A model generated the notes under the pieces. The model was not told the origin of the DNA. It ran no database searches and was given only the letters and a program-made list of their open reading frames with translations. Position numbers and translations under genes: made by a program. From Cytophagaceae bacterium (lineage in GTDB: Bacteria; Bacteroidota; Bacteroidia; Flavobacteriales; Flavobacteriaceae), in the NCBI GenBank assembly GCA_002710685.1, contig PALD01000045.1, positions 1 to 64,000 of the forward strand: 64,000 nt of DNA, in the 5' to 3' direction. How positions within the stretch are numbered: the stretch's first letter is position 1; every line of letters starts with the position of its first letter. Shown here in pieces: positions 34,114 to 42,200 of this stretch.

Positions 34114-35136
34114 TTAATATTTATTCTGGCTTGCGCCAAAACTACTCAGCTGCGAGAACCTCTTTTTGCCTTGAGCAAAATGCTGCCAAATGACAGAATT
34201 GAGGATATAATACCGGGTATCGCGGGCATGTATTTTCCGTTGTTTTTTAAGGGTGTTGAAGTGTGTATAAAAACTCATGTGTGCCTTTAATATTGCAAAA
34301 AAATGACCAGGCCTGCCCTGAAGCAGGAACTGGAAAGCAGCGACGCCGTCAAGGAGCATCCTTTTAAAAATTCTGGCGTAAGCCTTAAAACCAGTAACGT
34401 TTTTGAGCAATGAAAACAGCGAATTCCTAAAGTTGTAGAATGTCTTCTTGGGATTCATTGTTTGCAAGGTCGCGCCCCCCACATGATACACTTTTGAAGT
34501 GCCAATGCATTGTATGGAGTAACCCAGGTTCTTGATGCGCCAGCAAAGATCAATCTCTTCCTGATGCGCAAAATAGAGTTCATCCAGTTTTCCCGCTTTC
34601 GCGAAAACGTCTCTGGTCACCGCAAGACAAGCCCCGCTCGCCCAGAATATTTCAGCATCCTCATCATACTGACCTTTATCTTTTTCTAGTTCCTGAAAAA
34701 TGCGTCCACGGCAAAAAGGATAACCCAACTTGTCCAGATAACCACCCGCGGCACCGGCATATTCAAAATAGTCCTTGTTTTTATAATCCAGGATTTTGGG
34801 CTGTGCCGCGCCTAGGTTCTTGTCTTTTTCAAAGGCATTTATAATTGGCGCAAGCCAACCTGCTGGCGTTTCAATATCGCTGTTAAGCAGGATGAATAGG
34901 TCTTCGGTTAGATGCTCCAGCGCGTTATTATAGCCTTTTGCATAACCGCCATTCACTGCGTTTTGAATCACGCCAACTTCAGGAAAATCACTTTTTACAA
35001 ATGCGACGGAATCATCTGTAGAGGCATTGTCCGCAACGTAGATATTTGCGCCGGGACTGTTGGCCACCACACTGGGAAGAAATTTTTCCAGCAGGGATTT
35101 ACCGTTCCAGTTGAGTATGACGATGGCGGTTTTCAC
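34114..35136 (-). CDS. GT2 family glycosyltransferase (rhamnosyltransferase-like)
   Basis: 340 residues. The GT-A fold is clear: TAIVILNWNGKSLLEKFLPS at the start, VADNASTDDS, then LLNSDIETP as the metal-binding motif and WASGACLAVTRDVF near 165-178. This subgroup adds sugars, often rhamnose, to cell-surface glycans. No other glycan gene is adjacent, so the substrate is open. Three hairpin words fall in the gene (34376-34383, 34595-34609, 34845-34858), and a fourth forms its C-terminal F-G-A-S-Q-N-K-Y tail (34128-34142), which suggests the tail was shaped by the repeat. Confidence 0.87.
   Translation of the reverse strand: MKTAIVILNWNGKSLLEKFLPSVVANSPGANIYVADNASTDDSVAFVKSDFPEVGVIQNAVNGGYAKGYNNALEHLTEDLFILLNSDIETPAGWLAPIINAFEKDKNLGAAQPKILDYKNKDYFEYAGAAGGYLDKLGYPFCRGRIFQELEKDKGQYDEDAEIFWASGACLAVTRDVFAKAGKLDELYFAHQEEIDLCWRIKNLGYSIQCIGTSKVYHVGGATLQTMNPKKTFYNFRNSLFSLLKNVTGFKAYARIFKRMLLDGVAAFQFLLQGRPGHFFAILKAHMSFYTHFNTLKKQRKIHARDTRYYILNSVIWQHFAQGKKRFSQLSSFGASQNKY
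34128..34142. repeat. Dispersed hairpin word at a protein C-terminus
   Basis: GGCTTGCGCCAAAAC, which on the minus strand has a GCAA loop, encodes the final F-G-A-S-Q of the GT2 protein, a few codons before its stop. Confidence 0.6.
34845..34858. repeat. Dispersed hairpin word, GCAA loop form
   Basis: TTGGCGCAAGCCAA has a perfect 5-bp stem and a GCAA loop. It lies in the GT2 gene and encodes W-L-A-P. Confidence 0.6.
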
Positions 35137-35145
35137 AGGTGCAAT

Positions 35146-35592
35146 TTACAGGGAATAAGCGGGAATTTCACGTAAGAAGTTGTATTTGCCGTTCTCATAA
35201 TCCATCTGGCAAAAGTAATGTTCCAGTCCGTTTGTGATCATGAGGAAAGTAGCATCCGTTTTTAAATTGTACCGCGCAACCTGGTCAAAGGTTTCCTGGG
35301 TGATTTTTACCTTGGGCGCTTTACACTCCACGATAAGGTGGATGCTTCCGTTGCTGTTAAAAACCACGATGTCGTAGCGTTTTTTGGTCCCGTTCAGCAG
35401 GATTTCCTTCTCCACATTGATCAATGAAAGTGGATATCCCAGGCTTTCATTGAGATATTTTACCGTGTGCGCACGTACCCATTCTTCCGGCGTAAGCCGC
35501 ACAAACTTTTTACGGATCGTGTCAAAGATGAGGGTTTTATTTTCGCTATTTTTGAGCCTAAACGAGTAGGCAGGAAAATTGAGTTTCTGCAT
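35146..35592 (-). CDS. HsdR_N-like PD-(D/E)XK domain protein
   Basis: 148 residues forming one domain like the N-terminus of type I restriction HsdR subunits (HSDR_N_2). The nuclease core reads RYDIVVFNSNGSIHLIVECKAPK, giving the D...E-x-K pattern, with an earlier Glu in EKEILLNG. Stand-alone copies of this length lie next to holA in many flavobacteria, so a housekeeping DNA-repair or nuclease role is as likely as defence; neither is shown. It is divergent from holA, with only about 20 bp between the starts, so the promoters must lie within coding DNA or overlap. Confidence 0.82.
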   Translation of the reverse strand: MQKLNFPAYSFRLKNSENKTLIFDTIRKKFVRLTPEEWVRAHTVKYLNESLGYPLSLINVEKEILLNGTKKRYDIVVFNSNGSIHLIVECKAPKVKITQETFDQVARYNLKTDATFLMITNGLEHYFCQMDYENGKYNFLREIPAYSL

Positions 35593-35613
35593 CGTTTCAA
35601 AAGTACAGAAGTT

Positions 35614-36618
35614 TTGGAAGAAGCCGCACAGATAGTTAACGACATCAAGAAAGGAAATATCAAACCCATCTATCTTTTAATGGGCGAAGAGGCGTATTTT
35701 ATTGACAAGATTGCCGATTATATTGATGATAACCTGCTCAGCGAAGAAGAAAAAGGCTTTAACCAGATGACGCTGTATGGTCGTGATGTAAGTATGGAGG
35801 ATGTTGTGGCACAGGCCAAGAGATACCCCATGATGGCAGAGCGCCAAGTGGTGATCGTTAAGGAAGCGCAAGACTTGTCCCGTCAAATAGATAAGCTTGA
35901 GGCTTACGCCGAAAACCCGCAGCCTACAACAGTTCTTGTGATTTGCTACAAATACAAAAAAGTTGATGGCCGCAAAAAAGTGTTGAAGCACATTCGCAAG
36001 AACGGATTGGTTTTTGAAAGTAAAAAGCTCTATGAAAATCAAGTAGGTGACTGGATACGGCGGGTGATGAGCGGAAAAGGGTATAAAGTTGACCCCAAAG
36101 CGGCATATATGCTCGTGGAATTTTTAGGGACTGATCTTGCCAAAATCAATAACGAGTTAGAGAAGTTAATGCTCATCATGCCCAAAGGGTCTACCATAAC
36201 TCCCCTTGCCATTGAAGAAAACATAGGGATCAGTAAAGACTTCAACAATTTTGAACTGCGCAGGGCGGTGGGGGAGCACGACGTGGTAAAAGCGCACCGC
36301 ATCATCAATTATTTTGCCCAAAACCCCAAGGATAACCCCACGGTGGTGACCATTGCGCTGCTCTTTGGTTTCTTTCAAAATGTGATGACCTATCACGGGT
36401 TGCCCAGCAAGGATAAAGGCTCGGTGGCCAAAGCGCTAAAAGTGAATCCGTTTTTTGTGGGTGAATATGTGACAGCCGCAAAACACTATCCCATGAAAAA
36501 AGTGAGCCAGGTAATCAACCTGCTGCGGGATGCTGATGTAAAAAGCAAAGGGGTGGGTGCTGCAAATCTTGCACAAGGTGATTTATTAAAGGAGTTGCTG
36601 GTGAGGATTATGAATTAA
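35614..36618 (+). CDS. holA: DNA polymerase III subunit delta
   Basis: About 334 residues, the clamp-loader subunit that opens the beta clamp. The N-terminal pattern IVNDIKKGNIKPIYLLMGEEAYFIDKI is typical of flavobacterial HolA, followed by an AAA+-like fold without a working P-loop and a C-terminal collar (YVTAAKHYPMKKVSQVINLL). The frame is open back to 35467, but that part overlaps the divergent HsdR_N-like gene and reads as non-protein. Family alignment from memory places the start at TTG 35614, giving M-E-E-A-A-Q-I-V. The exact start is unproven. Confidence 0.87.
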   Translation: MEEAAQIVNDIKKGNIKPIYLLMGEEAYFIDKIADYIDDNLLSEEEKGFNQMTLYGRDVSMEDVVAQAKRYPMMAERQVVIVKEAQDLSRQIDKLEAYAENPQPTTVLVICYKYKKVDGRKKVLKHIRKNGLVFESKKLYENQVGDWIRRVMSGKGYKVDPKAAYMLVEFLGTDLAKINNELEKLMLIMPKGSTITPLAIEENIGISKDFNNFELRRAVGEHDVVKAHRIINYFAQNPKDNPTVVTIALLFGFFQNVMTYHGLPSKDKGSVAKALKVNPFFVGEYVTAAKHYPMKKVSQVINLLRDADVKSKGVGAANLAQGDLLKELLVRIMN

Positions 36619-36660
36619 AGGAAAATGGAAATCTGGAAATTAGAAAGTAGAGTTATACAA

Positions 36661-36689
36661 GTGACGAGTGACGAGTGATGAATGACGAG
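36661..36689. repeat. Degenerate heptad repeat (TGACGAG/TGATGAA)
   Basis: About four tandem 7-bp units (GTGACGAGTGACGAGTGATG...) in the gap after holA. A like array lies at 37399-37430, and the inverted version occurs within 1-730. GCTAATT words follow. Confidence 0.6.
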
Positions 36690-36745
36690 TTTTCTTGACT
36701 CCATTTGCTAATTATCATATTTGCTAATTGTTTAATTGATTATTG

Positions 36746-36798
36746 GTTCTCGATACAATTTTCCAGCTTTTCAATCTGAAAAACCACTCAAACTGACA
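36746..36798. repeat. REP-like inverted element, copy flanking ParDE (3' side of toxin)
   Basis: It starts GTTCTCGATACAATTTTCC and ends CACTCAAACTGACA. The ends match the elements in 1-690; the inner part can pair TTTTC with GAAAA. It lies 28 bp beyond the end of the broken parE. Confidence 0.7.
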
Positions 36799-36825
36799 TT
36801 AGGGATTCAATAGCTGATAGAAAAT

Positions 36826-37114
36826 CTATAATATTTCCTTTAAATCTTGTCTACCAACAATTGCCATTATTTCAATTTTCTCATCACCTATTTTAAAATA
36901 AATACTATCCACTCCGCAAACGCATCGCCGGTATCCTTTGACAATATGATCAACAGACTCAAATGAAAAAAGGATTTTTAGCAATAGCTTCAAAATAATC
37001 AAAGAAGCTGTAGAAATATTTATCGGCTTGCTGCATGCCAAACCTCTGAATACCGTATTGGTGAATTCTAATCAAGTCTTCTTTAGCGACATTGCTTAGA
37101 ATATAATTAGCCAT
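36826..37114 (-). pseudogene. parE: ParE-family toxin gene with a +1 frameshift in an A6/T6 run
   Basis: The minus strand from ATG 37114 reads MANYILSNVAKEDLIRIHQY, then GIQRFGMQQADKYF and EAIAKNPF, a normal ParE beginning. It then hits TGA in frame because of a run of six T (plus-strand A run 36966-36971). With five T the reading continues as NPFSFESVDHIVKGYRR and CVCGVDSIYFKIGDEK to TAG at 36826-36828, the conserved ParE C-terminus. One base in a homopolymer therefore separates a full toxin of about 95 residues from a dead one. ParE toxins poison DNA gyrase. The start overlaps the parD stop by 8 bp. A sequencing error in the run is possible. Confidence 0.8.
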
Positions 37115-37346
37115 TAAGTAATGCTTTTGACTGTTTTAATATTTCTTCTTTAGAATTATCTGTGAAACCGCTAGCTTCCGCTTTTGCAAGTTTTGCTCTC
37201 AGCCAGTCCACTTCGGCTTGCTGTTTTCTTGCTTGTCTAATGAGGTCGTTGACAAGTTCACTTTTGCTAGAATATTCTTTGCTGTCCAGTTGTTCTTTTA
37301 ACCAAGCGTCATTAGGTTCTGTAATAGAAATGCTTTGTCGTGCCAT
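37107..37346 (-). CDS. parD: ParD-family antitoxin
   Basis: 79 residues. The N-terminal half is a ribbon-helix-helix DNA-binding fold (RQSISITEPNDAWLKEQL then YSSKSELVNDLIRQAR). The C-terminal half is a charged helix that would wrap the toxin. It lies directly upstream of the parE frame, with an 8-bp overlap, the normal order. The RHH domain should repress the operon promoter in the roughly 190 bp before rsmE. The antitoxin is intact while the toxin frame is broken. The locus is AT-rich and bracketed by two REP-like elements and heptad repeats, suggesting an acquired unit. Confidence 0.88.
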   Translation of the reverse strand: MARQSISITEPNDAWLKEQLDSKEYSSKSELVNDLIRQARKQQAEVDWLRAKLAKAEASGFTDNSKEEILKQSKALLNG

Positions 37347-37398
37347 GAAAGATTATTTGATGTAAATATACACCAAAAACGCACCAGATTGAAATTTA

Positions 37399-37430
37399 CG
37401 AATGATGAATGATGAATGACGAATGACGAG
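37399..37430. repeat. Degenerate heptad repeat upstream of parD
   Basis: Tandem units of the type GAATGAT/GAATGAC, ending GACGAG, immediately before the REP-like element at 37439-37491. It mirrors the array at 36661-36689. Confidence 0.6.
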
Positions 37431-37438
37431 TTTGTTTA

Positions 37439-37491
37439 GTTCTCGATACAATTTTCCAGATTTACAATCTAGAAAATCACTCGAACTGACA
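37439..37491. repeat. REP-like inverted element, copy flanking ParDE (5' side)
   Basis: It starts GTTCTCGATACAATTTTCC and ends CACTCGAACTGACA, with ATTTTC and GAAAAT arms inside. Same family and same orientation as 36746-36798, so the two form direct repeats about 693 bp apart around parDE. Confidence 0.72.
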
Positions 37492-37538
37492 GAAGAGATT
37501 CATTCGCTAATTATCAAATAGGCTAATTAACCAACTAA

Positions 37539-38255
37539 CTATTCTTCATTCACAAAAGCGGCATAACTTGTGGCAACCACCGCAGCGGTTTCCGTGCGCA
37601 ATCTTGATTCTCCCAGGGTTACCGGTTCAAAACCTTTGGCTTTAGCCAGATTGATTTCTTCCGAAGAAAAATCACCTTCTGGACCTATTAGAATGAGGAT
37701 TTTGTTTTTTGGCGCAAGCCTGTTTTTTAAAGAAAAGCGTTGCTGGCCTTCTTCACAATGTGCGATGAATTTCTGGTCATAATCGCTAAAATCCCGTGCA
37801 CAAAATTCCTTGAACGGGATTTCCTCATCCAGTTTCGGCATATAGGCTTTAAGCGACTGCTTCATGGCGCTTTGCAAGATGCGGTCATAGCGGTCGTTCT
37901 TGATGACCTTGCGCTCGCTGTGATCACAGATTATGGGCGTGACATGGTCCAGGCCTATTTCGGTGGCTTTCTCGAGGAACCATTCATAACGGTCATTGAG
38001 TTTTGTGGGCGCGACCGCCATGTGTATAAAGTATTCATGCTTTTTTTGCGCTTCCGCGGAAACAATTTTAGCAGCACATTTACTTGGGCTGGGCACGGTA
38101 ATCTCTACCTGAAAAAAGTACCCCTTCCCATTGGTGACATCCAGAATATCGCCGGTTTTTTTACGCAGCACTTTTATGATATGCTTGCTCTCGTCCTTGG
38201 GGAAAATAACCTCCTGGTCGTTAGCTTCAATCTCTGGATGGTAAAAAAGTTGCAT
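37539..38255 (-). CDS. rsmE: 16S rRNA (uracil-1498-N3)-methyltransferase
   Basis: 238 residues, SPOUT class. An N-terminal PUA-like domain (HIIKVLRKKTGDILDVTNGKG) is followed by the trefoil-knot methyltransferase with VAPTKLNDRYEWFLEKATEIG, then LILIGPEGDFSSEEI and LGESRLRTETAA, all RsmE signatures. It modifies 16S rRNA in the 30S subunit. It begins 2 bp before the tsaD stop and is probably cotranscribed with it. A hairpin word at 37708-37720 encodes L-A-P-K just before the knot motif. Confidence 0.93.
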   Translation of the reverse strand: MQLFYHPEIEANDQEVIFPKDESKHIIKVLRKKTGDILDVTNGKGYFFQVEITVPSPSKCAAKIVSAEAQKKHEYFIHMAVAPTKLNDRYEWFLEKATEIGLDHVTPIICDHSERKVIKNDRYDRILQSAMKQSLKAYMPKLDEEIPFKEFCARDFSDYDQKFIAHCEEGQQRFSLKNRLAPKNKILILIGPEGDFSSEEINLAKAKGFEPVTLGESRLRTETAAVVATSYAAFVNEE

Positions 38256-38257
38256 GC

Positions 38258-39295
38258 TTAGATTTTGAGACGTGCGGTTGCGGTGACGTTATTTTCCGTG
38301 TAGCCTTTTTGGGGAAAATCGTCTTGAATGTATTTAAGATAGCCCACAATGCCTATCATCGCAGCATTGTCTGTGGTATATTCAAACTTGGGCACATAGG
38401 TTTTCCAGCCCCATTTGGCCTCAGCTTCTTTTAGCGCTTTTCGTATTCCGCTATTCGCGGAAACGCCACCACCTATGGCCACCTGGTTGATACCGGTTTG
38501 CTTGACGGCTTTTTTCAGTTTGTCCATCACGATATTGATGATGGTATATTGAATTGAGGCGCAAATGTCCCTTAAATTCTTCTCGATAAAATCAGGGTCC
38601 TTTTGTGTCTCTCGCTGCACAAAATAGAGGATGGAGGTCTTTAGGCCGCTAAAGCTAAAGTTGAGTCCGTCAATCTTGGGCTTGGGAAATTTAAATGCCG
38701 TGGGGTTTCCTTCACCGGCCAGTTTATCAACAAGGGGGCCTCCAGGATAGGGCATGCCCAGGATTTTTGCGCTCTTGTCATACGCTTCGCCAATGGCATC
38801 ATCCAGCGTTTGACCTATGACTTCCATCTTAAAATAGTCATCCACACGCACGATTTGTGTATGCCCGCCAGAAATGGTCATCGCCAGAAAAGGAAAAGTA
38901 GGTTTGTCAAAACCTTCTTCAGTTATAAAATGTGCCAAAATATGTGCCTGCATATGGTTCACATCAATCAATGGAATATCAAGGCCCATGGCAAATGATT
39001 TTGCAAAACTTGTGCCCACGAGGAGGCTTCCCATGAGTCCGGGCCCGCTGGTAAACGCCACGGCATTCAACTCATCTTTAGTGATGCCGGCTTCTTTTAG
39101 AGCCTCGTGGACCACGGGTACGATATTCTGTTGATGCGCACGTGAGGCAAGCTCAGGAACAACACCGCCATATTTGCGGTGAACTTCTTGACCGGCCACA
39201 ACATTGCTCAACTTTGTGTCGTTATGAAGCACAGCGGCAGCAGTGTCATCACAAGAAGATTCAATGGCGAGGATGTAGGTATTATTTTCTGGCAT
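38258..39295 (-). CDS. tsaD: tRNA threonylcarbamoyladenosine transferase
   Basis: 345 residues. ASKHA-fold enzyme that, with TsaB/TsaE, attaches threonylcarbamoyl to A37 of ANN-decoding tRNAs. Hallmarks: ILAIESSCDDTAAAV at the start, the metal-binding HMQAHILAHF, MTISGGHTQI, and VAIGGGVSANSGIR. Full length, with a start at ATG 39295. The tamB gene runs divergently, and its probable start region overlaps or abuts this one. Confidence 0.95.
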   Translation of the reverse strand: MPENNTYILAIESSCDDTAAAVLHNDTKLSNVVAGQEVHRKYGGVVPELASRAHQQNIVPVVHEALKEAGITKDELNAVAFTSGPGLMGSLLVGTSFAKSFAMGLDIPLIDVNHMQAHILAHFITEEGFDKPTFPFLAMTISGGHTQIVRVDDYFKMEVIGQTLDDAIGEAYDKSAKILGMPYPGGPLVDKLAGEGNPTAFKFPKPKIDGLNFSFSGLKTSILYFVQRETQKDPDFIEKNLRDICASIQYTIINIVMDKLKKAVKQTGINQVAIGGGVSANSGIRKALKEAEAKWGWKTYVPKFEYTTDNAAMIGIVGYLKYIQDDFPQKGYTENNVTATARLKI

Positions 39296-42200
39296 AAAAT
39301 AAGCCGTAGTTATGTACTTTTACGGTCGGCGAGCAAAGTTAAAACTAAAAAGCGTATCAAAAAATTCGGTAAAATACTAAGAAGGGTCCTTCTTGTGCTT
39401 ATAGGGCTGTTTGTGCTGCTCGTCATCATCTTTTCCATTCCTGCCGTTCAGACCTTTGTTGCCAAGAAAGTCACGGATTCAATCAACGATACCTATGGCA
39501 CTTCAATACAGGTTGAGGGCATCCGCTTAAAATATAACGGCAAAGTTGCCCTGAACAGGGTCTATATCCAGGACCATCATCAAGATACCCTTATTTATTC
39601 TGAAACCACCGAAACAAGCCTGCTTAGCTTTAAGTCAATCTTTAACAACAAGCTTGACCTGGGGCCCGTGCTTTTTAAAAACGCCAGGTTTTTTATCAAG
39701 AAATATAAGGATGAAGAGAATGATAACCTGTATATATTTTCCCAAAAGTTCAACACGGGCAAGAAGTCAACCTCGGTCTTTGAACTCAAGGCAGATTATG
39801 TGGAGATGCAGGATTCACACTTCAGGTTTCAGGATGAAAACCTGGACAATCCAGATGTTGTAGATTACATAGACCTGCACCTCGAGGCCGAGGACCTGGA
39901 TATTTATGGTGATGAAGTAAGGGCCCAGGTTCATGACCTGCAGTTTGATGCAGATAGGAGTTATAAGCTTAGGGGGCTTTCGGGTAAATTTTTATATACA
40001 CCAGAGGCCATGGAGCTTGAGGATATGGTGCTCAAGGCCCCCCAAAGTGAAATAAAGGGTTCGCTGCACCTTAATATTGCTGATGACGCTTTCGCGGATT
40101 TTAACAACCGTGTGGTCTTTGACTTCAAGGTTGAAGAAGCAAATATATCAACCACTGACCTGAAAACCCTCTATGAAGAATTTGGCGCAAGCCAAAACAT
40201 AAATTTCTCAGGTCAACTGGATGGTACGCTCAATGATTTTAAGGTCTCAGGCCTGGATATGCAGGGTCTGGGCGTGAGCAGGATAAATGGTGACATCAGG
40301 TTTCAAAACCTGCTGGGCGATGATAATACATTCAAGATCACGGGAGATTATAGCCAGCTACAAACCAGTTATGATGACTTGATCAGGCTGTTGCCAAATA
40401 TTCTCAAACCTGCCCTGCCCGTTGCGCTGAAGGATGTGGGGGCGGCAAACCTACGGGGGCGCGGTACCGTGACACAAAATTCGGTCTATATAAAGGCGGA
40501 TATCAACACCTCCATGGGCGAGCTGGTCGCTGATATGAACATGGATAATACCAGCAATGCAAAGAACGTGACTTACCGCGGGAAGGTCCAGGCCTTTAAC
40601 TTTAACGTGGGCAAGCTTCTCGATGTCAAGAAACTGGGAGAGACCAGTTTTAACCTTGAGTTCAATGGGGCTGGTTTTGAGCAGGAAAGTCTCAATACCC
40701 GCATACGCGGAAACATCACGAGCCTGGCATACAACAAGTATAACTATAGGGATATTGCGGTTTCGGGCAATTTTAAAAGCCCTGTTTTTGACGGGCGCAT
40801 CCAGATCAGTGATCCTAATGCCACGGCAGATTTTAATGGTATTGCAGACCTCTCCAGCGATATCAACAATTATGATTTTACGGCCTACATAGATTATCTA
40901 GACCTAGCGAAGCTCAACTTTTTAAAAGACAGTACGGCCGTTCTCAAGGGGCGCGTGGTGATGAACATTACCGGCAAGAACATCGATGATGCGGCCGGAA
41001 GGATACAGTTTGACAACGCGAGTTTTCAAAACGAGAACGAACTTTATGAATTTACTGACTTTAGGGTGGTCTCCACCTTTGACGATAACAACATCAGGAC
41101 GATAGAGATCAATTCGCCAGATATCATAAGCGGTGAGATGCGGGGCAATTTCAGGATGGGGGACCTGGGTTCGCTCTTTAGAAATGCCATAGGCAGTTTA
41201 TATACAAATTATGAACCTGAGGTGATCACGACAGACCAGTTCATGGAGTTTGATTTTAATATCTACAGCAAGATTGTTGAGGTGCTTGTGCCACAGGTAA
41301 AACTGGAGCCCGAGACTTTTATACGCGGTAAGGTGGTCTCAGATGATTCAGAGTTTAAGCTCAACTTTAGATCACCACAAATCGAGGCCTTTGGCATCCT
41401 GGCCCAAAAGATAAACATACAGGTAGATAACAAGAACCCACTGTTCAACACCTTTGTGGAAGCTGACAGTATAGGCAGCGGTATCTATGGTGTTTCAGAT
41501 TTCAACTTGATCAATGTGACCTTAAAGGATACACTGTTCATGCGCTCAGAGTTTAAGGGTGGGCCCAAAAAAGAAGACACCTATGACCTAAGCTTTTACC
41601 ACACCATCAATGAAGATAACCAGTCAGTGGTTGGTTTTCGCCGTTCAGGCTTAAACTTCAAGAACAACCAGTGGTACCTCAATGAGGCAAACGATAACAG
41701 GAACAGGATTGTTTTTGACAACAATTTTGAAGAATTTGATATTGAAGAATTCATGCTCACCCATGACAATGAAGAAATAAGCCTCCAGGGCGTGATACGC
41801 GATTCTACCTATAAGGATATCAAGGCAAGGTTCAATAAAGTGCGGCTCTCGCACATAACGCCATACATAGACAGCCTTGACCTTGCGGGAGAGGTCAATG
41901 GCAACCTGGACCTTTTGCAAGAAAATGGTGCGTACCTTCCCGTTAGCAACCTCGTGATAGACAGTTTTGCCGTCAACGATATCACCCTGGGCCGTTTAGA
42001 CCTTAAGGTTGAAGGCAATGAAAGCCTGACCAACTATGATATAGACACGCGCCTGGTAAGCGATGGTTTTGAATCACTGGGGGCAACGGGCAATATCAAT
42101 GTAACCCAGGATGCCCCATCCATAGATATGGATGTCAATCTAAGAAGGTTAAACATGGCGGCTTTTAGTCCGCTGGGGGGTATAGTGCTCAGTGATATAC

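Noticed and set aside
35146-35592. Restriction-modification system
   Set aside because: Only the short HsdR_N-like domain is present, with no methylase, specificity or helicase gene; the place next to holA suggests a housekeeping role.
35467-35613. Extended N-terminus of holA
   Set aside because: It overlaps the divergent HsdR_N-like gene and departs from the HolA pattern; the domain starts after TTG 35614.
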